Of a stretch of 64,000 nt of DNA, positions 1 to 10,115 are shown piece after piece. The DNA lies in NCBI GenBank assembly GCA_037576195.1, contig CM075102.1:25602745-25666744 (forward strand). The letters are read 5' to 3'. The DNA comes from Phytoseiulus persimilis. Lineage: Eukaryota; Arthropoda; Arachnida; Mesostigmata; Phytoseiidae. The position numbers and the translations under genes were made by a program. Numbering within the stretch: position 1 is the stretch's first letter; each line of letters starts with the position of its first letter. The notes below the pieces were generated by a model that was not told the DNA's origin, did not search any database, and saw only the letters and a list, made by a program, of their open reading frames with translations.

Positions 1-1552
1 AGAGGGTTATGAGAAGGTTATGAGACAAGAAGACTCAACCTTCTCAACATTGCTAACGAGAATTGGCAACGGAGACGCTTTCGCACCAGAGAGAACTCCG
101 TTAATCGAATCAGGATTCCGAGATTGCTATCGTCTGATAAGCACGTGGAAAATGCCATACGTCGATTTCACAGAAACGGAGACGTCGACAATTAAAATGG
201 AAAGGTCGCATCAACACAATGATATTCAACTGTCATTGATGATACGCCCAAATCTGGGATATAAGGGACTATTTTTCGACTGAGAACATTACTGGAACTT
301 TTGCTTGTGAGCACGAATGTGAATCTCGATGATCTTACACAATGTAGCAACGTAACGTCCATTACGGAAAAATGCCATATTTTGAAAATTCCACCCATGA
401 CTGTGAATTCTGGGCGTATTTATGGTTGAAAAAGTAGTCCCTCGTCTCCCAGACTTTGGAGTACATGGGATACAGGAATCAGACTTTCCTTCCCGTTCAA
501 CGAGAGACGGAAATTCGAATCCTTGAAATGAGCAAGAGTGGACTATAGTGTCCCGGGGGTGGAAGTGTTCACCGCGACGAGCTTTTCAATATCCAATTCT
601 TTTCCCTGCATCGTTTACTTCGTCATGGTGCTGAATACGAGGAAACGATGGAGACCACTCTCGCCCAGCTCACTCTGATAAACTATCTCGTTCAAACCAC
701 TCTTGCCTCCATCCCTAACCAATGCTCGAGAAACTCGTTGCGTCTCTCAAATACTCCGAGAACAAGTTCCAGCTATGAACTTCAAACGCGAAAATCAGAC
801 TCGAACGATTTCTAGAGGATATCTGAGTTCGAACCGTAACGGTGGGACACAGACGAAATTGTATCATGGCCGAAAATTAGCGGCAGAGTGAGCAAACGGT
901 GTTTAGTGAGCCTGCAAGCCCCACACTAGCTGCATGGTCGGAGCAGGGCATGTGCATCAGGCATTCAGCGGAGCTCCCACAAGAAAAACAATAGCACTTT
1001 CTTGACTGAATGAGCGATTATCCGGAAAACCGCATAACCCCATTCCCGAAGAAAATACCCAGAATCCCGACAAGATCTCTCTCCTCGAATAGAGACTTAG
1101 TGAATGTCGACGAGATTTCTATGCTCAGCGATGAATCTGAACGAGGACTTGGGGAGTATGAGAGGAAACTGAGCTTTCAGAGGAAATTATAGTCGACGCG
1201 AAACCTATATCATTGATGCTACAAAACCCAGCCAGTCGCTCGACGCGCCGTGGGGCTCCGTCCTGATCCACAGTTGGAGAAACGTTCCATTCCGCATGAG
1301 CTCCGTCATGGAATTTTGCGACGGATCCAGATACATCGCTCAACATAGGAGTCTCGCTGACTTTCACCAAGGCTGGAATTGAGGGGAAGAAGTGGACGAG
1401 ATACCGGGTATTCGGCATTCTGTGTATTTCAGCCGGGATTCTGGGTATTCGCGATTCCGGATTTTTGGGGTTCCGGGTATGCACCGACATCGACGACAAC
1501 GATGACAACTGGAATGCATCAATCAAACCATCAGCTTCTCGAGCGATGTGAA
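1..1552. other. Left flank, no confident gene; weak helicase-like fragment at its start
   Basis: I see no intact gene here. An open frame at 20-283 (+) contains the string LLTRIGNGD at about residues 11-19. It resembles the LLRIGnG segment of PIF1-like helicases found in Helitron-type transposons, but the rest of the frame does not continue the family pattern, so the match is weak. Other frames are short and interrupted. The bases around 1420-1485 contain several imperfect GGGATTC/CCGGGTAT-type words, a low-complexity patch without a clear period. The stretch matters mainly because it leads into the 78-bp repeat and the RPA-like fragment at 1635. Confidence 0.3.
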
Positions 1553-1630
1553 TTTCAAATAAAAGACACTGTATAGACTGACGACAAGGCGGACCCGATT
1601 TATCCAACTCTACTGGCTATGATCAGATTT
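1553..1630 (+). repeat. 78-bp direct repeat, left copy
   Basis: These bases recur at 9399-9476 in the same orientation with five mismatches in 78 positions and no gaps. Similarity begins and stops abruptly: the left copy runs straight into an RPA-like coding fragment, the right copy into an EEP-endonuclease fragment. The pair brackets the whole minisatellite. It could be a conserved piece of one mobile-element family present twice, or a trace of a duplication event. It does not look coding, because stops occur in the frames that lead into the neighbouring fragments. Confidence 0.9.
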
Positions 1631-1634
1631 ATGG

Positions 1635-1862
1635 ATGGTGACCCTCGGTCTCTGGCCCGATTTTACAGAGATGCTCCACGATACCGAAGGCAGAGCAGTT
1701 ATGTTCCAAAACCTCCGACTCCGTGAGTACAACGGAAAACTGATGCTTTCTACGACGACAAACACCATCATCACCGTCAACACCCAACATGAAACCGCGA
1801 AACACCTGAACGACTGGTTTAAAAAAGATGGCTATAATCACGAGTATGAAGAGCTCATCTAG
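1635..1862 (+). pseudogene. RPA70-like OB-fold fragment (partial)
   Basis: This 75-codon frame matches the second half of DNA-binding domain B of the large replication protein A subunit, the single-stranded-DNA-binding OB-fold. The order of signatures is VTLGLWPDF (family: TATLWGEDAD), then FQNLRLREYNGK (family: IKGARVSDFGGR), then STTTNTIITVN (family: SVLSSSTIIANP), then a terminal LNDWFKKDG (family: LRGWFDAEG). A stop lies just upstream in the same frame and another follows at once, so only about a quarter of an RPA70 is present and no other RPA exon is nearby. RPA-like genes are carried by some Helitrons. The alternative is a simple pseudogene of the host RPA1. The start coordinate is just the first ATG in the frame. 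Confidence 0.7.
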
Positions 1863-1937
1863 CACTCACGGCAGCGTCACCGGAATCTTTGTTCGAGAAT
1901 GGAATAAAGGCATATCAGGGAAACATGATTGACCAGC

Positions 1938-1976
1938 CGGCCTTCGGCCGACTGGAGTCGGCCGCGCTCCGCGCGG
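1938..1976. other. Cluster of three GC-rich hairpins at the left edge of the array
   Basis: Three overlapping perfect inverted repeats sit here: CGGCC/GGCCG with a 3-nt loop (1938-1950), GGCCGAC/GTCGGCC with a 4-nt loop (1946-1963), and CCGCG/CGCGG with a 5-nt loop (1962-1976). They lie about 80 bp before the first minisatellite unit. A further hairpin (GTCGCG/CGCGAC) lies at 9369-9386 beyond the other edge. Such structures are typical of rolling-circle transposon ends, though function is not shown. Confidence 0.7.
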
Positions 1977-2056
1977 TTGGACGGCGGTCCTTGCGATCGA
2001 GGCACTTTTCTCTCTCTTCACTGGGTCAGCAATATGGTTTTGAAAAGTATGGTCCC

Positions 2057-5000
2057 GGAATCACCCCTCCAGAGTTGGGAAGTAATGCTCAGATTGGTCT
2101 CGGAATCACCCCTCCAGAGTTGGAAAGTAATGGTCAGATTGGTCCCGGAATCACCCCTCCAAAGTTGGGAAGTAATGCTCAGATTGGTCTCGGAATCACC
2201 CCTCCAGAGTTAGAAAGAAATGCTCAGATTGAGCCCGGAATCACCCCTCCAGAGTTGGAAAGTAATGCTCAGATTGGTCTCGGAATCACCCCTCCAGAGT
2301 TAGAAAGAAATGCTCAGATTGAGCCCGGAATCACCCCTCCAGAGTTGGAAAGTAATGCTCAGATTGAGCCCGGAATCACCCCTCCAGAGTTGGAAAGTAA
2401 TGCTCAGATTGAGCCCGGAATCACCCCTCCAGAGTTGGAAAGTAATGCTCAGATTGGTCTCGGAATCACCCCTCCAGAGTTGAGAAGTAATGCTCAGATT
2501 GAGCCCGGAATCACCCCTCCAGAGTTGGAAAGTAATGCTCAGATTGGTCTCGGAATCACCCCTCCAGAGTTGGAAAGTAATGCTCAGATTGACCCCGGAA
2601 TCACCCCTCCAGAGTTGAGAAGTAATGCTCAGATTGAGCCCGGAATCACCCCTCCAGAGTTGGAAAGTAATGCTCAGATTGGTCTCGGAATCACCCCTCC
2701 AGAGTTGGGAAGTAATGCTCAGATTGACCCCGGAATCACCCCTCCAGAGTTGCGAAGTAATGCTCAGATTGGTCTCGGAATCACCCCTCCAGAGTTGGAA
2801 AGTAATGCTCAGATTGAGCCCGGAATCACCCCTCCAGAGTTGGAAAGTAATGCTCAGATTGAGCCCGGAATCACCCCTCCAGAGTTGGGAAGTAATGCTC
2901 AGATTGACCCCGGAATCACCCCTCCAGAGTTGGGAAGTAATGCTCAGATTGGTCTCGGAATCACCCCTCCAGAGTTAGAAAGTAATGCTCAGATTGACCC
3001 CGGAATCACCCCTCCAGAGTTGGGAAGTAATGCTCAGATTGGTCTCGGAATCACCCCTCCAGAGTTGGAAAGTAATGCTCAGATTGAGCCCGGAATCACC
3101 CCTCCAGAGTTGGGAAGTAATGCTCAGATTGAGCCCGGAATCACCCCTCCAGAGTTGGGAAGTAATGCTCAGATTGAGCCCGGAATCACCCCTCCAGAGT
3201 TGGGAAGTAATGCTCAGATTGGTCTCGGAATCACCCCTCCAGAGTTGGGAAGTAATGCTCAGATTGAGCCCGGAATCACCTCTCCAGAGTTGGAAAGTAA
3301 TGCTCAGATTGAGCCCGGAATCACCCCTCCAGAGTTGGAAAGTAATGCTCAGACTGGTCTCGGAATCACCCCTCCAGAGTTAGAAAGTAATGCTCAGATT
3401 GACCCCGGAATCACCCCTCCAGAGTTGGGAAGTAATGCTCAGATTGACCCCGGAATCACCTCTCCAGAGTTGGAAAGTAATGGTCAGATCGGTTCCGGAA
3501 TCACCCCTCCAGAGTTGGGAAGTAATGCTCAGATTGGTCTCGGAATCACCCCTCCAGAGTTGAGAAGTAATGCTCAGATTGGTCTCGGAATCACCCCTCC
3601 AGAGTTGGGAAGTAATGCTCAGATTGGTCTCGGAATCACCCCTCCAGAGTTGGAAAGTAATGCTCAGATTGGTCTCGGAATCACCCCTCCAGAGTTGGGA
3701 AGTAATGCTCAGATTGGTATCGGAATCACCCCTCCAGAGTTGGAAAGTAATGGTCAGATCGGTTCCGGAATCACCCCTCCAGAGTTGGGAAGTAATGCTC
3801 AGATTGGTCTTGGAACCACCCCTCCAGAGTTGGAAAGTAATGCTCAGATTGGTCTCGGAATCACCCTTCCAGAGTTGGGAAGTAATGCTCAGATTGGTAT
3901 CGGAATCACCCCTCCAGAGTTGGAAAGTAATGGTCAGATCGGTTCCGGAATCACCCCTCCAGAGTTGGGAAGTAATGCTCAGATTGGTCTCGGAATCACC
4001 CCTCCAGAGTTGGGAAGTAATGCTCAGATTGGTCTCGGAATCACCCCTCCAGAGTTGAGAAGTAATGCTCAGATTGGTCTCGGAATCACCCCTCCAGAGT
4101 TGGGAAGTAATGCTCAGATTGGTCTCGGAATCACCCCTCCAGAGTTGGAAAGTAATGCTCAGATTGGTATCGGAATCACCCCTCCAGAGTTGGGAAGTAA
4201 TGCTCAGATTGAGCCCGGAATCACCCCTCCAGAGTTGGGAAGTAATGCTCAGATTGAGCCCGGAATCACCCCTCCAGAGTTGGGAAGTAATGCTCAGATT
4301 GGTCTCGGAATCACCCCTCCAGAGTTGGGAAGTAATGCTCAGATTGAGCCCGGAATCACCTCTCCAGAGTTGGAAAGTAATGCTCAGATTGAGCCCGGAA
4401 TCACCCCTCCAGAGTTGGAAAGTAATGCTCAGATTGAGCCCGGAATCACCCCTCCAGAGTTGGGAAGTAATGCTCAGATTGACCCCGGAATCACCCCTCC
4501 AGAGTTGGGAAGTAATGCTCAGATTGGTCTCGGAATCACCCCTCCAGAGTTAGAAAGAAATGCTCAGATTGAGCCCGGAATCACCCCTCCAGAGTTGGAA
4601 AGTAATGCTCAGATTGGTCTCGGAATCACCCCTCCAGAGTTAGAAAGAAATGCTCAGATTGAGCCCGGAATCACCCCTCCAGAGTTGGAAAGTAATGCTC
4701 AGATTGAGCCCGGAATCACCCCTCCAGAGTTGGAAAGTAATGCTCAGATTGAGCCCGGAATCACCCCTCCAGAGTTGGAAAGTAATGCTCAGATTGGTCT
4801 CGGAATCACCCCTCCAGAGTTGAGAAGTAATGCTCAGATTGAGCCCGGAATCACCCCTCCAGAGTTGGAAAGTAATGCTCAGATTGGTCTCGGAATCACC
4901 CCTCCAGAGTTGGAAAGTAATGCTCAGATTGACCCCGGAATCACCCCTCCAGAGTTGAGAAGTAATGCTCAGATTGAGCCCGGAATCACCCCTCCAGAGT

Positions 5001-8000
5001 TGGAAAGTAATGCTCAGATTGGTCTCGGAATCACCCCTCCAGAGTTGGGAAGTAATGCTCAGATTGACCCCGGAATCACCCCTCCAGAGTTGCGAAGTAA
5101 TGCTCAGATTGGTCTCGGAATCACCCCTCCAGAGTTGGAAAGTAATGCTCAGATTGAGCCCGGAATCACCCCTCCAGAGTTGGAAAGTAATGCTCAGATT
5201 GAGCCCGGAATCACCCCTCCAGAGTTGGGAAGTAATGCTCAGATTGACCCCGGAATCACCCCTCCAGAGTTGCGAAGTAATGCTCAGATTGGTCTCGGAA
5301 TCACCCCTCCAGAGTTGGAAAGTAATGCTCAGATTGAGCCCGGAATCACCCCTCCAGAGTTGGAAAGTAATGCTCAGATTGAGCCCGGAATCACCCCTCC
5401 AGAGTTGGGAAGTAATGCTCAGATTGGTCTCGGAATCACCCCTCCAGAGTTGGGAAGTAATGCTCAGATTGGTCTCGGAATCACCCCTCCAGAGTTGGGA
5501 AGTAATGCTCAGATTGACCCCGGAATCACCCCTCCAGAGTTGCGAAGTAATGCTCAGATTGGTCTCGGAATCACCCCTCCAGAGTTGGAAAGTAATGCTC
5601 AGATTGAGCCCGGAATCACCCCTCCAGAGTTGGAAAGTAATGCTCAGATTGAGCCCGGAATCACCCCTCCAGAGTTGGAAAGTAATGCTCAGATTGAGCC
5701 CGGAATCACCCCTCCAGAGTTGGGAAGTAATGCTCAGATTGACCCCGGAATCACCCCTCCAGAGTTGCGAAGTAATGCTCAGATTGGTCTCGGAATCACC
5801 CCTCCAGAGTTGGAAAGTAATGCTCAGATTGAGCCCGGAATCACCCCTCCAGAGTTGGAAAGTAATGCTCAGATTGAGCCCGGAATCACCCCTCCAGAGT
5901 TGGGAAGTAATGCTCAGATTGGTCTCGGAATCACCCCTCCAGAGTTGGGAAGTAATGCTCAGATTGACCCCGGAATCACCCCTCCAGAGTTGGAAAGTAA
6001 TGCTCAGATTGGTCTCGGAATCACCCCTCCAGAGTTGGGAAGTAATGCTCAGATTGACCCCGGAATCACCCCTCCAGAGTTGCGAAGTAATGCTCAGATT
6101 GGTCTCGGAATCACCCCTCCAGAGTTGGAAAGTAATGCTCAGATTGAGCCCGGAATCACCCCTCCAGAGTTGGAAAGTAATGCTCAGATTGAGCCCGGAA
6201 TCACCCCTCCAGAGTTGGGAAGTAATGCTCAGATTGACCCCGGAATCACCCCTCCAGAGTTGGAAAGTAATGCTCAGATTGGTCTCGGAATCACCCCTCC
6301 AGAGTTGGGAAGTAATGCTCAGATTGACCCCGGAATCACCCCTCCAGAGTTGCGAAGTAATGCTCAGATTGGTCTCGGAATCACCCCTCCAGAGTTGGAA
6401 AGTAATGCTCAGATTGAGCCCGGAATCACCCCTCCAGAGTTGGAAAGTAATGCTCAGATTGAGCCCGGAATCACCCCTCCAGAGTTGGAAAGTAATGCTC
6501 AGATTGAGCCCGGAATCACCCCTCCAGAGTTGGGAAGTAATGCTCAGATTGACCCCGGAATCACCCCTCCAGAGTTGGGAAGTAATGCTCAGATTGGTCT
6601 CGGAATCACCCCTCCAGAGTTAGAAAGAAATGCTCAGATTGAGCCCGGAATCACCCCTCCAGAGTTGGAAAGTAATGCTCAGATTGGTCTCGGAATCACC
6701 CCTCCAGAGTTAGAAAGAAATGCTCAGATTGAGCCCGGAATCACCCCTCCAGAGTTGGAAAGTAATGCTCAGATTGAGCCCGGAATCACCCCTCCAGAGT
6801 TGGAAAGTAATGCTCAGATTGAGCCCGGAATCACCCCTCCAGAGTTGGAAAGTAATGCTCAGATTGGTCTCGGAATCACCCCTCCAGAGTTGAGAAGTAA
6901 TGCTCAGATTGAGCCCGGAATCACCCCTCCAGAGTTGGAAAGTAATGCTCAGATTGGTCTCGGAATCACCCCTCCAGAGTTGGAAAGTAATGCTCAGATT
7001 GACCCCGGAATCACCCCTCCAGAGTTGAGAAGTAATGCTCAGATTGAGCCCGGAATCACCCCTCCAGAGTTGGAAAGTAATGCTCAGATTGGTCTCGGAA
7101 TCACCCCTCCAGAGTTGGGAAGTAATGCTCAGATTGACCCCGGAATCACCCCTCCAGAGTTGCGAAGTAATGCTCAGATTGGTCTCGGAATCACCCCTCC
7201 AGAGTTGGAAAGTAATGCTCAGATTGAGCCCGGAATCACCCCTCCAGAGTTGGAAAGTAATGCTCAGATTGAGCCCGGAATCACCCCTCCAGAGTTGGGA
7301 AGTAATGCTCAGATTGACCCCGGAATCACCCCTCCAGAGTTGGGAAGTAATGCTCAGATTGGTCTCGGAATCACCCCTCCAGAGTTAGAAAGTAATGCTC
7401 AGATTGACCCCGGAATCACCCCTCCAGAGTTGGGAAGTAATGCTCAGATTGGTATCGGAATCACCCCTCCAGAGTTGGAAAGTAATGGTCAGATCGGTTC
7501 CGGAATCACCCCTCCAGAGTTGGGAAGTAATGCTCAGATTGGTCTTGGAACCACCCCTCCAGAGTTGGAAAGTAATGCTCAGATTGGTCTCGGAATCACC
7601 CTTCCAGAGTTGGGAAGTAATGCTCAGATTGGTATCGGAATCACCCCTCCAGAGTTGGAAAGTAATGGTCAGATCGGTTCCGGAATCACCCCTCCAGAGT
7701 TGGGAAGTAATGCTCAGATTGGTCTCGGAATCACCCCTCCAGAGTTGGGAAGTAATGCTCAGATTGGTCTCGGAATCACCCCTCCAGAGTTGGAAAGTAA
7801 TGCTCAGATTGGTCTCGGAATCACCCCTGCAGACTTGAAAAGTAATGGTCAGATCGGTTCCGGAATCACCCCTCCACGTTCTGAAAAGTATGGTCAGATT
7901 GGTTCTAGAATCACCCCTCCACGTTTTGAAAAGTATGGTCAGATTGGTTCTAGAATCACCCCTCCAGCTTTTGAGAAGTATAGTCAGACTCGTACCGGAA

Positions 8001-8041
8001 TCACCTCTCCAGACTCGGGAGAGTATGTTCAGATTGGTCCC
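2057..8041 (+). repeat. 45-bp minisatellite, 133 units in perfect register
   Basis: The consensus starts GGAATCACCCCTCCAGAGTT and is exactly 45 bp; (8041-2057+1)/45 = 133 with no indel anywhere. Units differ by point changes at a few positions (the base triplet after GAGTTG, the GCT/GGT, and the last six bases). The last five or six units are more degenerate. In one + frame the array reads as a 15-residue repeat, GITPPELESNAQIEP and variants, open from the TTG codon at 1889 (first ATG 1925) to a stop at 8090-8092, about 2,067 codons. A multiple-of-three repeat without stops is open by construction, and most unit differences change the residue, so I treat this as DNA repeat rather than a gene. 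Large blocks of units are themselves repeated: shared markers lie at 2211, 4551 and 6621. No spacers are present, so it is not a CRISPR array. Confidence 0.97.
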
Positions 8042-8137
8042 AGAATCACCTTCATGTCTTTCAGAAAAAGTGCGGACAAACTGACAAACTGACAAACTGA
8101 CAGACTAAGCCGATTATATATAGTAAGGATTGTTGAA
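8042..8137 (+). repeat. Unique tail of array block 1, duplicated after block 2
   Basis: After unit 133 the sequence leaves the repeat (frame reads RITFMSFRKSADKLTN then stop), passes three ACAAACTG direct repeats (about 8075-8098) and an AT-rich stretch ending in TAGTAAGGATTGTT. The same tail recurs at 9173-9256 after block 2 with one ACAAACTG unit fewer. In block 1 the tail is cut after AAGGATTGTT and joined directly to a new run of 45-bp units. Block 2 is therefore a duplicated 3-prime end of the array. Confidence 0.9.
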
Positions 8138-9172
8138 GGAATCACCTCTCCAGAGTCGGAAAGTAATGCTCAGATTGAGCCCGGAATCACCCCTCCAGAG
8201 TTGGAAAGTAATGCTCAGACTGGTCTCGGAATCACCCCTCCAGAGTTAGAAAGTAATGCTCAGATTGACCCCGGAATCACCCCTCCAGAGTTGGGAAGTA
8301 ATGCTCAGATTGACCCCGGAATCACCTCTCCAGAGTTGGAAAGTAATGGTCAGATCGGTTCCGGAATCACCCCTCCAGAGTTGGGAAGTAATGCTCAGAT
8401 TGGTCTCGGAATCACCCCTCCAGAGTTGAGAAGTAATGCTCAGATTGGTCTCGGAATCACCCCTCCAGAGTTGGGAAGTAATGCTCAGATTGGTCTCGGA
8501 ATCACCCCTCCAGAGTTGGAAAGTAATGCTCAGATTGGTCTCGGAATCACCCCTCCAGAGTTGGGAAGTAATGCTCAGATTGGTATCGGAATCACCCCTC
8601 CAGAGTTGGAAAGTAATGGTCAGATCGGTTCCGGAATCACCCCTCCAGAGTTGGGAAGTAATGCTCAGATTGGTCTTGGAACCACCCCTCCAGAGTTGGA
8701 AAGTAATGCTCAGATTGGTCTCGGAATCACCCTTCCAGAGTTGGGAAGTAATGCTCAGATTGGTATCGGAATCACCCCTCCAGAGTTGGAAAGTAATGGT
8801 CAGATCGGTTCCGGAATCACCCCTCCAGAGTTGGGAAGTAATGCTCAGATTGGTCTCGGAATCACCCCTCCAGAGTTGGGAAGTAATGCTCAGATTGGTC
8901 TCGGAATCACCCCTCCAGAGTTGGAAAGTAATGCTCAGATTGGTCTCGGAATCACCCCTCCAGAGTTGAGAAGTAATGGTCAGATCGGTTCCGGAATCAC
9001 CCCTCCACGTTCTGAAAAGTATGGTCAGATTGGTTCTAGAATCACCCCTCCACGTTTTGAAAAGTATGGTCAGATTGGTTCTAGAATCACCCCTGCAGCT
9101 TTTGAGAAGTATAGTCAGACTCGTACCGGAATCACCTCTCCAGACTCGGGAGAGTATGTTCAGATTGGTCCC
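8138..9172 (+). repeat. 45-bp minisatellite, second block of 23 units
   Basis: Exactly 23 units of the same 45-bp consensus. The order of unit variants copies that around 3277-4000 of block 1, including rare variants such as an ACC-for-ATC change (unit near 8677) also seen near 3811 and 7546. It ends with the same degenerate units and the same unique tail as block 1. An open frame with a GTG/TTG-type start (8201-9223) spans it, but no independent evidence of coding is visible. Confidence 0.95.
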
Positions 9173-9247
9173 AGAATCACCTTCATGTCTTTCAGAAAAA
9201 GTGCGGACAAACTGACAAACTGACAGACTAAGCCGATTATATATAGT

Positions 9248-9283
9248 AAGGATTGTTTGCCAGGAACTCCCTTGACAATCCTT
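9248..9283. other. Stem-loop beyond the array (candidate element 3-prime end)
   Basis: AAGGATTGT at 9248-9256 and ACAATCCTT at 9275-9283 form a perfect 9-bp stem with an 18-nt loop. CTAA follows a few bases later. Helitrons end in a stem-loop shortly before CTRR, and Helentrons also carry a 3-prime subterminal hairpin, so this could mark an element end. The truncated tail copy at 8122-8137 has only the left arm. Confidence 0.45.
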
Positions 9284-9368
9284 CTCACTAACTGCTTAGA
9301 ATTAGCCAGGCCCGAACGAAAGGTCAGCGTTTACTGCGCGAACCTTCGATCGCGTAGGAAGCCTGCGA

Positions 9369-9386
9369 GTCGCGGCGAAGCGCGAC
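9369..9386. other. GC-rich hairpin next to the right 78-bp repeat
   Basis: GTCGCG and CGCGAC form a perfect 6-bp stem with a 6-nt loop, 12 bp before the right-hand 78-bp direct repeat. It mirrors the hairpin cluster at 1938-1976. Confidence 0.6.
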
Positions 9387-9398
9387 ACGGTACGCTAG

Positions 9399-9476
9399 TT
9401 TCAAATAAAAGACACTGTATAGACTGACGAGAAAGCGGACCCGATATATCAAACTCTACTAGCTATGATCAGATTT
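9399..9476 (+). repeat. 78-bp direct repeat, right copy
   Basis: Ungapped match to 1553-1630 with five mismatches. It runs directly into the frame that carries the decayed endonuclease fragment, whereas the left copy runs into the RPA-like fragment. Confidence 0.9.
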
Positions 9477-10115
9477 GAGAATCAACGAGAACGAAACGCA
9501 GACTCTCATAACCTCATTCGGAGCGCACTGATGAGTCTGCTTGACGGTTCCATAAAAGACAAGACTTGCAACAGAATTGAGGCCCCTATCAAAGAAAAAA
9601 GTCACATTCAACGTCTCGAGGAAGTCCAATCCGCAATCTTTCGTCTCAGTGAAACTCGAATTGATGGTACCGCAACCTTCATCTTGGATCACTTCAGCCT
9701 CGTAACTCAAAACGAGAGAGAGCGTTGCACTGGTGGAGTGACTATGTTAAAAAAGGAGAGCAGCACCTGCTCGAGCTAGCCCTACTTAACAACCAGATCT
9801 GATTGATGAGGATCACGATGACATATCTGCCTCTGGAATACTCCCACATGGCCAATTCACTGTCCTTGCGATGCTATATATGAATCCAGGATCTCCGTTC
9901 GAACTCATGAAAGAGTTTCTTTCCGTGACATGACTATATTTCGTCCCCGAGTATACAACACCAAAAGCCTCCGTTCATCCTATGCAGCGATTTCAATCGG
10001 AATCTGGAGGACTCGCTCAAGAGCCGAAAGATTGTTGAGCTTATGAAAAATTGATTTGATATTCATCTTCTAACTGAAACCGAAATACGGACTGCCCGAG
10101 GTCAAGGAAAAAAAT
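9465..10115 (+). pseudogene. Decayed EEP endonuclease domain of a transposable element
   Basis: Three successive frames together show the order of an exonuclease-endonuclease-phosphatase (APE-like) domain. The frame 9465-9779 contains SHIQRLEEVQSAIFRLSETR, with the catalytic-type E in LSET, then a GGVTML strand. The next frame (about 9790-9928) has GQFTVLAMLYMNPGSPFELM, the usual VxxYxxP strand. The third (about 9929-10100) has FILCSDFNRN (family GDFN), then R-K-IVELMKN, an in-frame TGA, FDIHLLTE, and TARGQG near the Thr/Arg motif. Two frame changes and a stop show it is dead. EEP domains of this type occur in non-LTR retrotransposons and fused to the helicase of Helentrons. The nearby RPA-like fragment and hairpins favour the latter, but neither reverse transcriptase nor an intact helicase is visible. 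Confidence 0.7.

Noticed and set aside
1929..8084. Many plus-strand frames of MLRLVSESPLQSWEV type and a minus-strand frame at 8095-7385
   Set aside because: They are the same 45-bp repeat read in other frames; a stop-free multiple-of-three repeat gives open frames automatically.
2057..9172. CRISPR-like array
   Set aside because: The 45-bp units are contiguous with no unique spacers and the setting is an animal nuclear genome.
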